The position numbers and the translations under genes were made by a program. Positions 32,130 through 40,981 of a stretch of 64,000 nucleotides of DNA are shown in pieces. The number at the start of each line of letters is the position of its first letter. Position 1 is the first letter of the stretch. Location: the NCBI RefSeq assembly GCF_014648495.1, contig NZ_BMRF01000001.1:558001-622000 (forward strand), given 5' to 3'. A model generated the notes under the pieces. It was not told the origin of the DNA. It made no database searches and worked only from the letters and a program-made list of their open reading frames with translations. The stretch comes from Actinomadura cremea. Lineage in GTDB: Bacteria > Actinomycetota > Actinomycetes > Streptosporangiales > Streptosporangiaceae.

Positions 32130-33038
32130 ATGCGCGTTCTGCTGCACTACGACATGGACCATTCCGCGCCGGGGCTGGACGTGGTGAGCTGCGCGGAGGA
32201 GGACGAGGCACGGTTCGCCGAGCTGCTGCCGGACGCCGAGGTGATCTGGCACGTCCTGCGCCCGCTGACCGCCGCCGACATGGACCGGGCGCCGAAGCTG
32301 CGGCTGATCCAGAAGCTCGGCACCGGGGTGAACACGATCGACCTGGACGCGGCGGCGGAGCGCGGCATCGCGGTGGCGAACATGCCGGGGCGCAACGCGC
32401 AGGCCGTGGCGGAGACGAGCCTGCTGCTGATGCTGTCGGTGCTGCGCAGGGTCGTGACGTTCGACGCGCGGACGCGGCAGGGCGCGGGCTGGCCCGCCGA
32501 CCGGGCGCTGGTCGGCGGGGAGCTGCGGGGCCGGACGGTCGGGCTGCTCGGCGGCGGCGAGATCGCGGGACTGCTGCGGGGGATGCTGGAGGCGATCGGC
32601 GCGCGGGTGCTCTACACGTCGCGGCGTCCGCGCCCGGACGATCCGGCGTGGCGCGGGCTGGATGAGCTGCTGCGGGCGAGCGACGTCGTGTCGGTGCACG
32701 TCCCGCTGACCGAGGACACCCGCCACCTGCTGGACGCCCGGCGGCTCGCGCTCCTCCCGGACGGCGCGGTCGTCGTGAACACGGCGCGCGGCGCGGTGAT
32801 CGACGAGGCGGCGCTCGTCCGCGAGCTGGCGTCGGGACGGCTCGGCGGTGCGGGCCTCGACGTGTTCGAGACCGAGCCGGTCGATCCCGCGAACCCGCTG
32901 CTGACGCTGGAGAACACGGTCGTGCTGCCGCACGTCGCGTGGCTGACGCGGGAGACCTGGGACCGGTACTTCGAGGTCGCGGTGGAGAACTGCCGCCGGC
33001 TGGAGCGCGGCGACGAGCCGCTCCACCGCGTCCGCTGA
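32130..33038 (+). CDS. D-isomer-specific 2-hydroxyacid dehydrogenase
   Basis: 302 residues from ATG at 32130. Substrate-domain loop KLIQ-type LGTGVNTIDLDAAAERGIAV; the Rossmann motif reads VGLLGGGEIAGLL, with Gly in place of the usual first Leu of GLGxIG. Catalytic residues: Arg in NTARGAVIDEAALV, Glu in DVFETEPVDP, and His in VLPHVAWLTRE. So the triad is complete and activity is expected, probably with NAD(P)H and an unknown 2-keto acid. The 219 bp before it show no gene. Confidence 0.9.
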   Translation: MRVLLHYDMDHSAPGLDVVSCAEEDEARFAELLPDAEVIWHVLRPLTAADMDRAPKLRLIQKLGTGVNTIDLDAAAERGIAVANMPGRNAQAVAETSLLLMLSVLRRVVTFDARTRQGAGWPADRALVGGELRGRTVGLLGGGEIAGLLRGMLEAIGARVLYTSRRPRPDDPAWRGLDELLRASDVVSVHVPLTEDTRHLLDARRLALLPDGAVVVNTARGAVIDEAALVRELASGRLGGAGLDVFETEPVDPANPLLTLENTVVLPHVAWLTRETWDRYFEVAVENCRRLERGDEPLHRVR

Positions 33039-33046
33039 ACGTTCCG

Positions 33047-33096
33047 GCCGGGCCGTCTCGGGGGCGAGACGCCCGGCGGGCTAGCTCCGCCGGGCG
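33047..33096. terminator. Two competing hairpins between convergent genes
   Basis: Stem 33047-33060 with 33065-33077 (one bulge, loop GGGG) overlaps a second perfect 10-bp stem 33070-33079 with 33087-33096. The stop of the minus-strand gene lies in the second loop. One hairpin suits each transcription direction. Confidence 0.6.
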
Positions 33097-34286
33097 TCCC
33101 TGACGAACACGATCCCGTCGGTGCGGGCCACGTGGGCCGGATCGAGCGGGGCGTAACCGAACCAGGGGGACACGCGGGGAGCGGGCGTCATCTCGCCGAG
33201 GACGGTCGCCAGGCGGCGGACGTCGACGACGTACCGGTCCTCCGGGAGCGCGTACAGGAGCCCCTCGATGGTGTCCGGAGGCGGGGCGTCCACTCCCTCG
33301 GGGCGGAGCGTGCCGAGGGCCATGGCCAGGAAGGCGTACTCCTCGCCCAGGTGGGCGGCGACGAGCGCGCCGGCGCTCCACCATCCCGGCGACGAGTCGC
33401 CCATCCGCATCGAGCTCTCGTCCCGCTGGAAGTGCGCGTTGTCGGCGCTCGCCAGTGCCGGTCCGCGCGCGGCGACGGCGAGGAGGTTGGCGGCCATCAT
33501 CGAGGCCCGCAGGTCGAGCAGCCGCGCCATGCGGCTCGGTGACGTGTCGGCCATCCAGTAGTGGTAGCGCAGCAGGCCGGTGGCGGTACGGCCGTACAGG
33601 CGCGCCCGGTCCCAGTCCTCCCGCGAGGACGCCGCGATCAGGTGCGGCGTCCGCGCGTCGAGCAGGGCCACCAGCTCGTCGGCGAGCAGCCGCAGCCGTT
33701 CGGCGTCGGGCGTCCGCCCCACCGACCGGGACGGGTCCCGCATCGCGGCGGGATCGGTCCACCGGTCGTCGGCGCCGAGCAGGCGGTCGAGCGTTTCCCC
33801 GGTGCAGGGGAACAGGTCGGCGTCGACCAGGGCGGCGAGGTAGCCGTGGAGCGCGAGGAGGGCCTGCCGGGGGCTCGCGGCCTCGGTGATCTCCAGCGGG
33901 CCGTCGAAACCGGCGAACCGCACCTGCTCCGACGCGGGCCGGCCGTCGTTGTACGCGCGCATCCAGCGCACCAGCTCGCGGTTGGCCGCGGACCCGTTGA
34001 ACCACCGGTGGCTGAAGCCGCGCTCCATCACGTCGTCGAGGGCGCCGGTGCCCGACGTGACGTGGTCGTCCACGAGCAGGCCCGTCATGCAGTCGCTCTC
34101 GATCGCGATCGTCCGGTAGCCCTCCCGCTCGACGAGTTGCCGGAACAGGTCGTTGCGCACCTCCAGCAGACCGTCCGCGTTGTGGGCGGGCTCGCCGAGG
34201 GCGAGCAGCCGCGGCCTGCCCGGGAGCAGGCGCATCACGGTGGCGGCGTCGACGGCATGGGCGGCGGCTTGCACAGCGGCAGTCAT
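33081..34286 (-). CDS. Erythromycin-esterase family protein (second of two)
   Basis: 401 residues. Here the GExxH motif is intact: LLALGEPAHNADGLLEVRND; then YRTIAIESDCMTGLLVDDHV, WMRAYNDGRPASEQVRFAGF, and the His loop PALASADNAHFQRDESS. These are the conserved acid and His positions of EreA/EreC-like hydrolases. Homology to the first copy at 10902 is recognisable only in motifs, so this is not a recent duplication. Macrolide hydrolysis is possible but unproven; the family is broad. Confidence 0.85.
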   Translation of the reverse strand: MTAAVQAAAHAVDAATVMRLLPGRPRLLALGEPAHNADGLLEVRNDLFRQLVEREGYRTIAIESDCMTGLLVDDHVTSGTGALDDVMERGFSHRWFNGSAANRELVRWMRAYNDGRPASEQVRFAGFDGPLEITEAASPRQALLALHGYLAALVDADLFPCTGETLDRLLGADDRWTDPAAMRDPSRSVGRTPDAERLRLLADELVALLDARTPHLIAASSREDWDRARLYGRTATGLLRYHYWMADTSPSRMARLLDLRASMMAANLLAVAARGPALASADNAHFQRDESSMRMGDSSPGWWSAGALVAAHLGEEYAFLAMALGTLRPEGVDAPPPDTIEGLLYALPEDRYVVDVRRLATVLGEMTPAPRVSPWFGYAPLDPAHVARTDGIVFVRDARRS

Positions 34287-34390
34287 GACTTCGACGCTAC
34301 CGTTGAATAACCGGGTGAGACTTTCCGTCGATATCGCCAGGACGATCGAGCGAAACCCTCAAACGGGGGTGCGTGGCGACCCGCGCCCGG

Positions 34391-35497
34391 CTAGCCGTGC
34401 GGCAGGAGGACGGGCTTGACGACCTTGCCCGCGTGCGCGTCGGCCTCCGCCTCGTTGATCGCGCCGAGCGGGTAGGCGGCGATGAGCCGGTCGAAGGGGA
34501 ACCGGCCCTGCCGCCACAGGTCGATCATCTTCGGGATGAACGTGTGCGGGACGGCGTCGCCCTCGATGATCCCCTTGACCGTCCGGCCCATGAGCAGGAG
34601 GTTCGCGTCGAGGCGGTACTCGGTCGCGCCGACGCCGACGAGGCCGCAGACGCCGTTCGTCCGCAGCGACGCGACGGCGGTGGAGACGACGTCCGGGACG
34701 GCGGTGGTGTCGAGCGCGTACCGGACGCCGCCGCCCGTCAGCCCCCGGATCTGACCCGCGAGGTCGTCGTCCGCGCCGTTCAGCGTGTGCGTGGCGCCCA
34801 GCTCCCGCGCCAGTTCCAGCCGGGACTCGTGCAGGTCGACCGCGATGATCGCGGCGGCGCCGGCGAGCCGGGCGGCCATCACGGCGGCGAGCCCGACCGC
34901 GCCCGCGCCGAACACCGCGAACGTGTCGCCGGCCCGGACGCCGAGCGCGATCAGCGCCGACGCCGCGCCCGTCTGGACGCCGCAGCCGAGCGGGCCGAGC
35001 TTGGCGAGGTCGTCCGGCGCGAGGTCGCGGGTGACGGGCACGACGTTGCGGACGGTCCCGAGCGCGTGGGTCGCGAACGACGACTGCCCGAACCAGCGGT
35101 TGTGGACGGCCGCGCCGGACGCGTCGGTGAGCCGCGCGACGCCGTCGAGCGGGGCGGCGAGCATGTTGAGCGCGACCATCTCCGGGCAGAAGCCGGGGTG
35201 CCCGTCGCGGCAGTCCGCGCACGTCCCGCACGAGTCGAACGACATGACCACATGGTCGCCCTCGGTGACGCCGACGACGCCCGGCCCGACGGCCTCGACG
35301 ACGCCCGCTCCCTCGTGGCCGAGCACGACCGGCTTCGCGACGAGGTCGCCGGGGAACCGCCCCATCTGGTCGGTGTGGCACATGCCGGTGCCCGCGATCC
35401 GGACGAGGACCTCGCCCGGACCGGGGTCGGCGAGGTCCAGGCTCTCGATCGTGAAGGGGGCGTCGAAGGCCCGCAGGACGGCGGCGTCGATGTGCAT
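34391..35497 (-). CDS. Zinc-dependent alcohol dehydrogenase (MDR, aryl-alcohol type)
   Basis: 368 residues. Catalytic Zn ligands in GTGMCHTDQ and VVLGHEGAG; structural Zn tetrad in CGTCADCRDGHPGFC; Rossmann motif FAVFGAGAVGLAAVMAARLA followed by IIAVDLHESRLELA, where Asp favours NAD. Family members oxidise benzyl-type or terpenoid alcohols. It is last of a four-gene minus-strand series (acyl-CoA dehydrogenase, crotonase, P450, this), 78 bp after the P450, and would oxidise an alcohol formed by the P450. Confidence 0.92.
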   Translation of the reverse strand: MHIDAAVLRAFDAPFTIESLDLADPGPGEVLVRIAGTGMCHTDQMGRFPGDLVAKPVVLGHEGAGVVEAVGPGVVGVTEGDHVVMSFDSCGTCADCRDGHPGFCPEMVALNMLAAPLDGVARLTDASGAAVHNRWFGQSSFATHALGTVRNVVPVTRDLAPDDLAKLGPLGCGVQTGAASALIALGVRAGDTFAVFGAGAVGLAAVMAARLAGAAAIIAVDLHESRLELARELGATHTLNGADDDLAGQIRGLTGGGVRYALDTTAVPDVVSTAVASLRTNGVCGLVGVGATEYRLDANLLLMGRTVKGIIEGDAVPHTFIPKMIDLWRQGRFPFDRLIAAYPLGAINEAEADAHAGKVVKPVLLPHG

Positions 35498-35575
35498 ACG
35501 GGCTCCTCGAAGGCAGGGGGAGGCGGGGACGAAGCGGGGACGATGCGGGGAAACGAGCGGATCGGGCGAACGGGA

Positions 35576-36823
35576 TCAGGTGAGCTTGTAGCGGATGGGC
35601 AGGTGCTTCAGCCCGCCGACGAACGTCGTCGCGATGCCCTCCGGTTCGCCCGCGAGCTCGATCGAGCGCAGGCGCGGCAGCAGCTCCTCGAAGAACGCGC
35701 GGACCTCGATGCGGGCCAGGGCCGCGCCCAGGCAGTAGTGGACGCCGAACCCGAACGCCAGGTGCTTGTTCGGGTCGCGGCCGACGTCGAACCGGAACGG
35801 GTCGTCGAAGATTTCCTCGTCCCGGTTCGCGGACGGGTACGACAGCAGCAGCGAGTCGCCCTCGCGGATCGTCACGCCGCGCAGCTCGTAGTCCCGGACG
35901 GCGGTGCGCATGAACTCCTTGACCGGCGTGGTCCAGCGGATCATCTCGTCCACGGCGAGCGGCATCAGCGAGAGGTCGGCGCGGAGCCGGTCGAGCTGCC
36001 CCGGGGCGTCGACGAGCGCCTGCATGCCGCCCGCGATCGTCGCGCTGGTCGTGTCGTGCCCGGCGGTCGCGATGATGACGTAGTAGGACGCGGTGTCGAA
36101 GTCGTTCAGCGGCTCGCCGTCGACGCGGGCGTTCGCGATCGCGGAGGCGAGGTCGTCGGTCGGGTGCGCGCGGCGCGCCTCGGTCAGCCCCTGGAAGTAG
36201 GCGAAGAAGTCCATGAGGACCTGGATCTGGTCCTCGTTGCTCTCGCCGCGCCGCCGCTCGTCGTCGTCGCCGCCGAAGAGCTCCTGCGTCAGGGCCAGCA
36301 TCCGGTCGAAGTCGCTCTCCGGCAGGCCGAGCAGCGACAGGATGACGTACAGCGGGAAGTGGACGCTCACCTCCTGGGCGAAGTCGCACTCGCCGCCGAG
36401 GTCGACCATCCGGTCGACGTACCGCTTCGCCAGCTCCCGGACGCGCGGTTCCAGCGCGCGCATCGCGCGGGGCCGGAACCAGTCGGCGCCGATCGCCCGG
36501 ATGACCCGGTGGTCGGGGTCGTCCATGTGCACGAGGGTGCGCAGTGCCATGCCCTGCTCGGCGCGCTGCCGGTTCAGCGTGTCCATCTCGGCGGTGGCGA
36601 GCAGCGGGCGCGGCGCGTTGAGGAAGAGGTCGTGGGCCCGCTCGATCTCCATGACGTCCGCGTGCCGGGTGACCGCCCAGAACGGGTTGTAGCCGGGGGC
36701 CTCGACGCGGTGGACGGGCGACTCGCGGCGCAGCAGCGCGAGCGCGTCGTGCAGCCGCCGGTCGTCGGCGTACGCCTTCGGGTCGGCGAGCGCGCGGCCC
36801 GCCTCTTCCACGGTCAGGGTCAT
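35576..36823 (-). CDS. Cytochrome P450
   Basis: 415 residues from ATG at 36823 (GAGGGAG upstream). I-helix AGHDTTSATI (254-263), ExxR at Glu293/Arg296, and the heme loop FGFGVHYCLGAALARIE with Cys364. The soluble bacterial class with HMDDPDHRVIRAIGADWF resembles P450s that hydroxylate terpenoid, steroid or fatty side chains (CYP125/142/124-like groups), judged by eye. No ferredoxin gene is adjacent. Between a crotonase and an alcohol dehydrogenase it fits an oxidative degradation route in which hydroxylation precedes acid formation and beta-oxidation. Confidence 0.93.
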   Translation of the reverse strand: MTLTVEEAGRALADPKAYADDRRLHDALALLRRESPVHRVEAPGYNPFWAVTRHADVMEIERAHDLFLNAPRPLLATAEMDTLNRQRAEQGMALRTLVHMDDPDHRVIRAIGADWFRPRAMRALEPRVRELAKRYVDRMVDLGGECDFAQEVSVHFPLYVILSLLGLPESDFDRMLALTQELFGGDDDERRRGESNEDQIQVLMDFFAYFQGLTEARRAHPTDDLASAIANARVDGEPLNDFDTASYYVIIATAGHDTTSATIAGGMQALVDAPGQLDRLRADLSLMPLAVDEMIRWTTPVKEFMRTAVRDYELRGVTIREGDSLLLSYPSANRDEEIFDDPFRFDVGRDPNKHLAFGFGVHYCLGAALARIEVRAFFEELLPRLRSIELAGEPEGIATTFVGGLKHLPIRYKLT

Positions 36824-36897
36824 GCATCGACTCCCTCGGTAGCGACGGCGGCCCGCACACAAGGGAACCTAGGACCCGAATCGCGTTCGGTCAACGT

Positions 36898-37677
36898 TCA
36901 GATGTCGTAGGACGATCCGTGTCGCCCGCGCCCGTCGGCGAACCGGCGGGCACCCGTGAGCGCCTCGCCGAGCGAGCCGAGCCCGTGCCGGTACTCGGCG
37001 GCGAGCGCCTCGTCCTCCGGGAGCCCCTCGGCGTCCAGCACGGACGCCCGGTCGCCCCGCAGACACGCCTGCGGGAACCGCGCCAGCTCCCCGGCCAGCT
37101 CCTCGGCCGCCTCCCGGCTCGTCCCGGACGGGACGAGCCGGTTCGCGAGCCCGATGTCGAACGCCTCGCGCGCGTCCACCGGGCGTCCCGTCAGGATCAG
37201 GTCCATCGCGCGGCTCGCCCCGATCAGCCTCGGCAGCCGCACCGTGCCGCCGTCCACGAGCGGGACGCCCCAGCGCCGGCAGAACACGCCGAACACGGCG
37301 TCCTCCTCGACCACGCGCAGATCGCACCAGAGCGCGAGTTCCAGCCCGCCCGCGACCGCGTGCCCGGCGACGGCCGCGACGACCGGCTTCGACAGCCGCA
37401 TGCGGGTGCAGCCGAGCGGACCGTCGGCGGGCGGCGGATCCACGCGCGGGCTCCGTCCGGTGCCGATCGACTTGAGGTCGGCCCCCGCGCAGAACGTCCC
37501 GCCCTCGCCCCACAGGACGGCGGCGCTCGCCGCCGGGTCCGCGTCGAACTCCCGGAAGGCGTCCGCGAGTTCGCGGGCCGTCGCTCCGTCCACGGCGTTC
37601 CGCGCCTCCGGCCGCGACATGATCACCGTCGTGACGGCGCCCCGCCGCTCGACCCGCACTCCCTCGCCCGCCGTCAT
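36898..37677 (-). CDS. Enoyl-CoA hydratase/isomerase (crotonase) family protein
   Basis: 259 residues from ATG at 37677, 4 bp after the acyl-CoA dehydrogenase stop. Crotonase features: NAVDGATARELADAFREFDA, oxyanion segments GTFCAGADLKS and GHAVAGGLELALWCD. Where hydratases usually have Glu (PE before LG), the sequence reads FGVFCRRWGVPLVDGGTVRL, so the first catalytic Glu is absent. This CRRxGVP subgroup is common in actinobacteria and may catalyse a different reaction than hydration. Confidence 0.88.
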   Translation of the reverse strand: MTAGEGVRVERRGAVTTVIMSRPEARNAVDGATARELADAFREFDADPAASAAVLWGEGGTFCAGADLKSIGTGRSPRVDPPPADGPLGCTRMRLSKPVVAAVAGHAVAGGLELALWCDLRVVEEDAVFGVFCRRWGVPLVDGGTVRLPRLIGASRAMDLILTGRPVDAREAFDIGLANRLVPSGTSREAAEELAGELARFPQACLRGDRASVLDAEGLPEDEALAAEYRHGLGSLGEALTGARRFADGRGRHGSSYDI

Positions 37678-37681
37678 GCCG

Positions 37682-39439
37682 TCAGTCTTCCGTGAAAGCA
37701 CCGTCGACGAGGTCGTCGAACCGCTCCAGCTCCTCCGCCGGGGCGCCGATGCCGCGCAACGGGTCGCGGTCGGCGAGGTGGGCGCGGGCGTAGAGGCGGG
37801 CGACGAGGGCCTTCCGGTCGGTGCCCGCGTCCTCGCGTTCCCAACCGGCCTGCTCCAGCAGCAGCGCGGACGCGTACACGTCGGCCATGTACTGGGCCAG
37901 CGGGTAGAGCCGCGCTTCCGCCACGCTCTTGTCGAGGCCGCGCCACACTTCTATCGCCTCACGGAGATGCCCGATGCGGTCCCGGACGAGCGCCGCCGTG
38001 GCGTCGTCCCCGGACGGCGCGCGCCCCGCAGCCTCCGCCACCCGGTCCAGGAACGGCTCGTGCGCGCCGTGCCGCTCGATCGCGCGCCGCACGTCCAGGC
38101 ACAGCACGTTGTCGCCGCCCTCCCAGATCGGGTTCACCTGCGCGTCCCGGAGGATCCGGGCCACCGGCCACTGCTCGATGTACCCGTTGCCGCCGTGCGC
38201 CTCGACCGCGTCGCTCGCCGCCGTCACGCCGAGGCGCGCCGCCCGCAGCTTGACCAGCGGGGCGCCGATCCGCAGCGGCGTCAGGTACCCGTCGAAGACG
38301 AGCGCCTGCGCGGCCTCCGTCTCGACGACCAGTTCCGCGAGCTTGCGCCGCATCAGCGGCTGGTCGGCCAGCGGCGCGCCGAACGCCTCCCGGGCCCGCG
38401 CGTAGCAGAGCGCCTCGACGAGCGAGCGCCGCGCGCAGCCGAGGCCCATCGTCGCGATGCCGAGCCGGGCGCCGTTCGTCAGCTCCATCATCCGGGCGAG
38501 GCCCCTGCCGTCGCCGCCCGCCCCCGCGCTCGACCCGGGGGCCAGCAGGAACGCCTCCGCGCCGGTGAACTCGATCTCCGCCGACGCCACCGACCGGGTG
38601 CCGAGCTTGTCCTTGAGCCGCCGGATCCGGACGCCGTTGCGCGTCCCGTCGCGCCGTTCCCGCAGGACGAGGAACGGCGCGATCCCCCGCACCCCGTCGG
38701 CGGCGCCCTCCGGCTTGGCGAGCACCACGAACGCCGAGCCGTTCGCGTTCGACGCGAACCACTTGAACCCGTCGAGCCGCCACGCGTCGCCGTCCCGGGC
38801 GGCGGTCGACTCCAGCGCCCCGAGGTCCGAACCGCCCGACCGCTCCGTCAGCATCTGCGCCGCCTCGCCGGAGAACGCCCCGGCGGCGAACAGCTCCCGG
38901 ACCCGCGCCTTCACGTCGTCCGGCGCGAACGCCTCGGCCAGCCCGACGACCATGTCGCCGCCCGTCCCGAGCGCGCACGCCATCCCGATGTCGGCCTGGT
39001 CGAGCAGGTAGCTCCACGCCACGCCGAGCGCGACCGGGTTCGCCCCCGCCGCCTTCGCCTCCCGGACGAACTCGGGGCGGGTGAACGACGTCGCGACGAT
39101 CTCCCGGCGCGCCGCCTCGAACGACGGCGGCATCACGACCTCGCTGACGTCCCGTCCCCACCGGTCGTACTTCTCCAGCCGGGGCGGGTTCCGGTCGGTC
39201 TCCTCGGCGAACCGGGCCACCGGGCCGCCCATCAGCGCGCCGAGCTCCCGCAGCCTCGGCTCGGCCCAGCCGAACCCGTCCCCGAGGTGGCGCCGCATCA
39301 GGAACCGCAGCGTCGGGTCGCACTCGTACCAGTTGCGGCCCGCCGCGCCCCGGTACCGCTCGGTGGCGTACCGGCGGGCCTTCTCCTCGTCGCCGAAGGG
39401 GAGCCGGTCGACCGGCTCGATCAGATAGCCGCTGCCCAT
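37682..39439 (-). CDS. AidB-like acyl-CoA dehydrogenase
   Basis: 585 residues from ATG at 39439; the in-frame ATG at 39457 lies inside the operator arm and is less likely. RNWYECDPTLRFLMRRHLGD near the N terminus, TERSGGSDLGALESTA, RLKDKLGTRSVASAEIEFTG, and VNPIWEGGDNVLCLDVRRAI mark the AidB clade of acyl-CoA dehydrogenases (longer than the 380-residue type). AidB itself binds DNA, but most actinobacterial homologues stand in lipid-degradation operons. As first gene of the four-gene unit and divergent from a PaaX regulator, a catabolic role is favoured. Confidence 0.88.
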   Translation of the reverse strand: MGSGYLIEPVDRLPFGDEEKARRYATERYRGAAGRNWYECDPTLRFLMRRHLGDGFGWAEPRLRELGALMGGPVARFAEETDRNPPRLEKYDRWGRDVSEVVMPPSFEAARREIVATSFTRPEFVREAKAAGANPVALGVAWSYLLDQADIGMACALGTGGDMVVGLAEAFAPDDVKARVRELFAAGAFSGEAAQMLTERSGGSDLGALESTAARDGDAWRLDGFKWFASNANGSAFVVLAKPEGAADGVRGIAPFLVLRERRDGTRNGVRIRRLKDKLGTRSVASAEIEFTGAEAFLLAPGSSAGAGGDGRGLARMMELTNGARLGIATMGLGCARRSLVEALCYARAREAFGAPLADQPLMRRKLAELVVETEAAQALVFDGYLTPLRIGAPLVKLRAARLGVTAASDAVEAHGGNGYIEQWPVARILRDAQVNPIWEGGDNVLCLDVRRAIERHGAHEPFLDRVAEAAGRAPSGDDATAALVRDRIGHLREAIEVWRGLDKSVAEARLYPLAQYMADVYASALLLEQAGWEREDAGTDRKALVARLYARAHLADRDPLRGIGAPAEELERFDDLVDGAFTED

Positions 39440-39447
39440 GGCCCGGA

Positions 39448-39486
39448 CATTACACATCCCCTGCGCGCGACGGAAGACCTGTAATG
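39448..39486. promoter_or_regulatory. Operator dyad between the acyl-CoA dehydrogenase operon and the PaaX gene
   Basis: CATTACA (39448-39454) and TGTAATG (39480-39486) are perfect inverted repeats; with flanking TC/GA pairs the arms reach 11 bp. One arm lies next to each gene start. Confidence 0.65.
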
Positions 39487-39517
39487 GCCCGGGATCCCGA
39501 TAAGGTCACTGGCAACC

Positions 39518-40240
39518 ATGGAGATCCGGGCCCTCACCGCACGGTCGGTGGTCCTGAGCACCCTGCTGGGCGTCCATCCGCCCCGCCTGCCGGTCCGCCA
39601 CCTCGTCCGCGTCGGCGCCCTGTTCGGCATCGCCGACGGGGCGATCCGCGTCGCGCTCTCGCGCATGGTCGCCGCCGGCGACCTCGTCCGCTCCGGCGAC
39701 CGCTACTGCCTCACCGACCGCCTCCTCGCCCGGCAGGCCCGCCAGGACGAGGCCCGCTCGCCCCGCACCCGCCCGTGGGACGGCGCCTGGGAGATCGCCG
39801 TCATCACCGCCGACCGGCGCCCCGTCGCCGAACGCACCGCCCTCCGCCAGGCCATGTCGAACGTCCGGCTCGCCGAACTCCGCGAAGGCGTCTGGATGCG
39901 GCCCGCGAACCTCCTGCGCGCGCGCCCGGACATCGCCGTCCGGCAGTGCACGTTCATCGAGGGCCGCCCCGAAGGCGACCCCGCGGCGCTCGCCGCGTCC
40001 CTCTGGGACCTGGACGGCTGGGCGGCCCCCGCCCGCGACCTGCAGGCCGCGTTCGCCACCGCCGACGACATCGTCGACCGGTTCACGCTCGCCGCCGCCG
40101 TCGTCCGTCACCTCATGGACGACCCGATCCTGCCCGCCGCGCTGCTCCCCGCCGACTGGCCCGGCCCCGACCTCCGCACCCAGTACGAGCGCTTCCGCAC
40201 CGACTTCGCGCGCCTCCTCAGCGACGAGGTCCTCACCTGA
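39518..40240 (+). CDS. PaaX-family transcriptional repressor
   Basis: 240 residues. N-terminal PaaX winged helix: LPVRHLVRVGALFGIADGAI with RVALSRMVAAGDLVRSGDRY; middle PaaX domain RPWDGAWEIAVITADRR; C-terminal PaaX_C-like FRTDFARLLSDEVLT. Known PaaX repressors respond to phenylacetyl-CoA or other CoA thioesters. Divergence from an acyl-CoA dehydrogenase/crotonase/P450/ADH operon, with a dyad between, suggests that a CoA thioester of that route is the inducer. Confidence 0.92.
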   Translation: MEIRALTARSVVLSTLLGVHPPRLPVRHLVRVGALFGIADGAIRVALSRMVAAGDLVRSGDRYCLTDRLLARQARQDEARSPRTRPWDGAWEIAVITADRRPVAERTALRQAMSNVRLAELREGVWMRPANLLRARPDIAVRQCTFIEGRPEGDPAALAASLWDLDGWAAPARDLQAAFATADDIVDRFTLAAAVVRHLMDDPILPAALLPADWPGPDLRTQYERFRTDFARLLSDEVLT

Positions 40241-40316
40241 CCGACGCGCGCCCCGCCTGACGCGCGCCCCCGGGCGCGGCGTCGAGTCAACGGAGGCCAT
40301 GGGGCAGCATGGACGC

Positions 40317-40964
40317 ATGACGACTCTGCCGCTGAGCCCCGACGAGCTGCTGACCACCACCCGGGCCGTCCGCAGGCGCCTCGACCTCGCGCGTCCCGTC
40401 CCGATGGACCTGATCCGCGAATGCCTGGAGGTCGCCGTCCAGGCGCCGAGCGGCGGCAACTCGCAGGGATGGCACTGGGTCGTCGTCACCGACGCCGCCA
40501 AGCGCGCCGCGATCGGCGACCTGTACCGCCGCTCCTTCGCCGCCTACGCCGAGTCGCCCGCCTTCGCCGGGGGCCTGCACGCGGACGACCCCGCCCGCTC
40601 CGCCGTCCAGCGCCGCGTCGGCGACAGCGCCACCTACCTGGCCGAGCACATGGGCGAGGTGCCCGTCCTCGTCATCCCGTGCCTGCACGCCCCCGGCGAA
40701 CTCCCCGCCGCCAACCAGGCCGGGCTGTGGGGCTCGCTCCTCCCGGCCGCCTGGAGCTTCGCCCTCGCGGCCCGCGCCCGCGGCCTCGGCACCGCGTGGA
40801 CGTCCCTGCACCTCGCCTACGAACGCGAGGTCGCCGAGATCCTCGGCATCCCCGAGAACATCCGCCAGGGCGCCCTGATCCCCACCGCGTACTACACGGG
40901 CGACACCTTCAAGCCCGCCCCGCGCGCCCCCCTCGACACCGTCCTCCACCACGACACCTGGTAG
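40317..40964 (+). CDS. Nitroreductase-family flavoprotein
   Basis: 215 residues from ATG at 40317; ATG at 40299 is possible but only 2 nt after GGAGG. FMN-binding pattern RAVRRRLDLARPVPMDLIRE, EVAVQAPSGGNSQGWHWVVV, and GLGTAWTSLHLAYEREVAEI; the tail PAPRAPLDTVLHHDTW is typical of the subgroup found with F420- or FMN-dependent nitroreductases in actinobacteria. Substrates unknown. Followed after 17 bp by a frameshifted HEAT-repeat gene. Confidence 0.9.
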   Translation: MTTLPLSPDELLTTTRAVRRRLDLARPVPMDLIRECLEVAVQAPSGGNSQGWHWVVVTDAAKRAAIGDLYRRSFAAYAESPAFAGGLHADDPARSAVQRRVGDSATYLAEHMGEVPVLVIPCLHAPGELPAANQAGLWGSLLPAAWSFALAARARGLGTAWTSLHLAYEREVAEILGIPENIRQGALIPTAYYTGDTFKPAPRAPLDTVLHHDTW

Positions 40965-40981
40965 CCCGTCCGTGCGCGCGG

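Noticed and set aside
36874-36891. ACCCGAA/TTCGGT dyad between the crotonase and P450 genes as an operator
   Set aside because: Arms are short and imperfect and lie inside an apparent operon; could be chance in GC-rich DNA.
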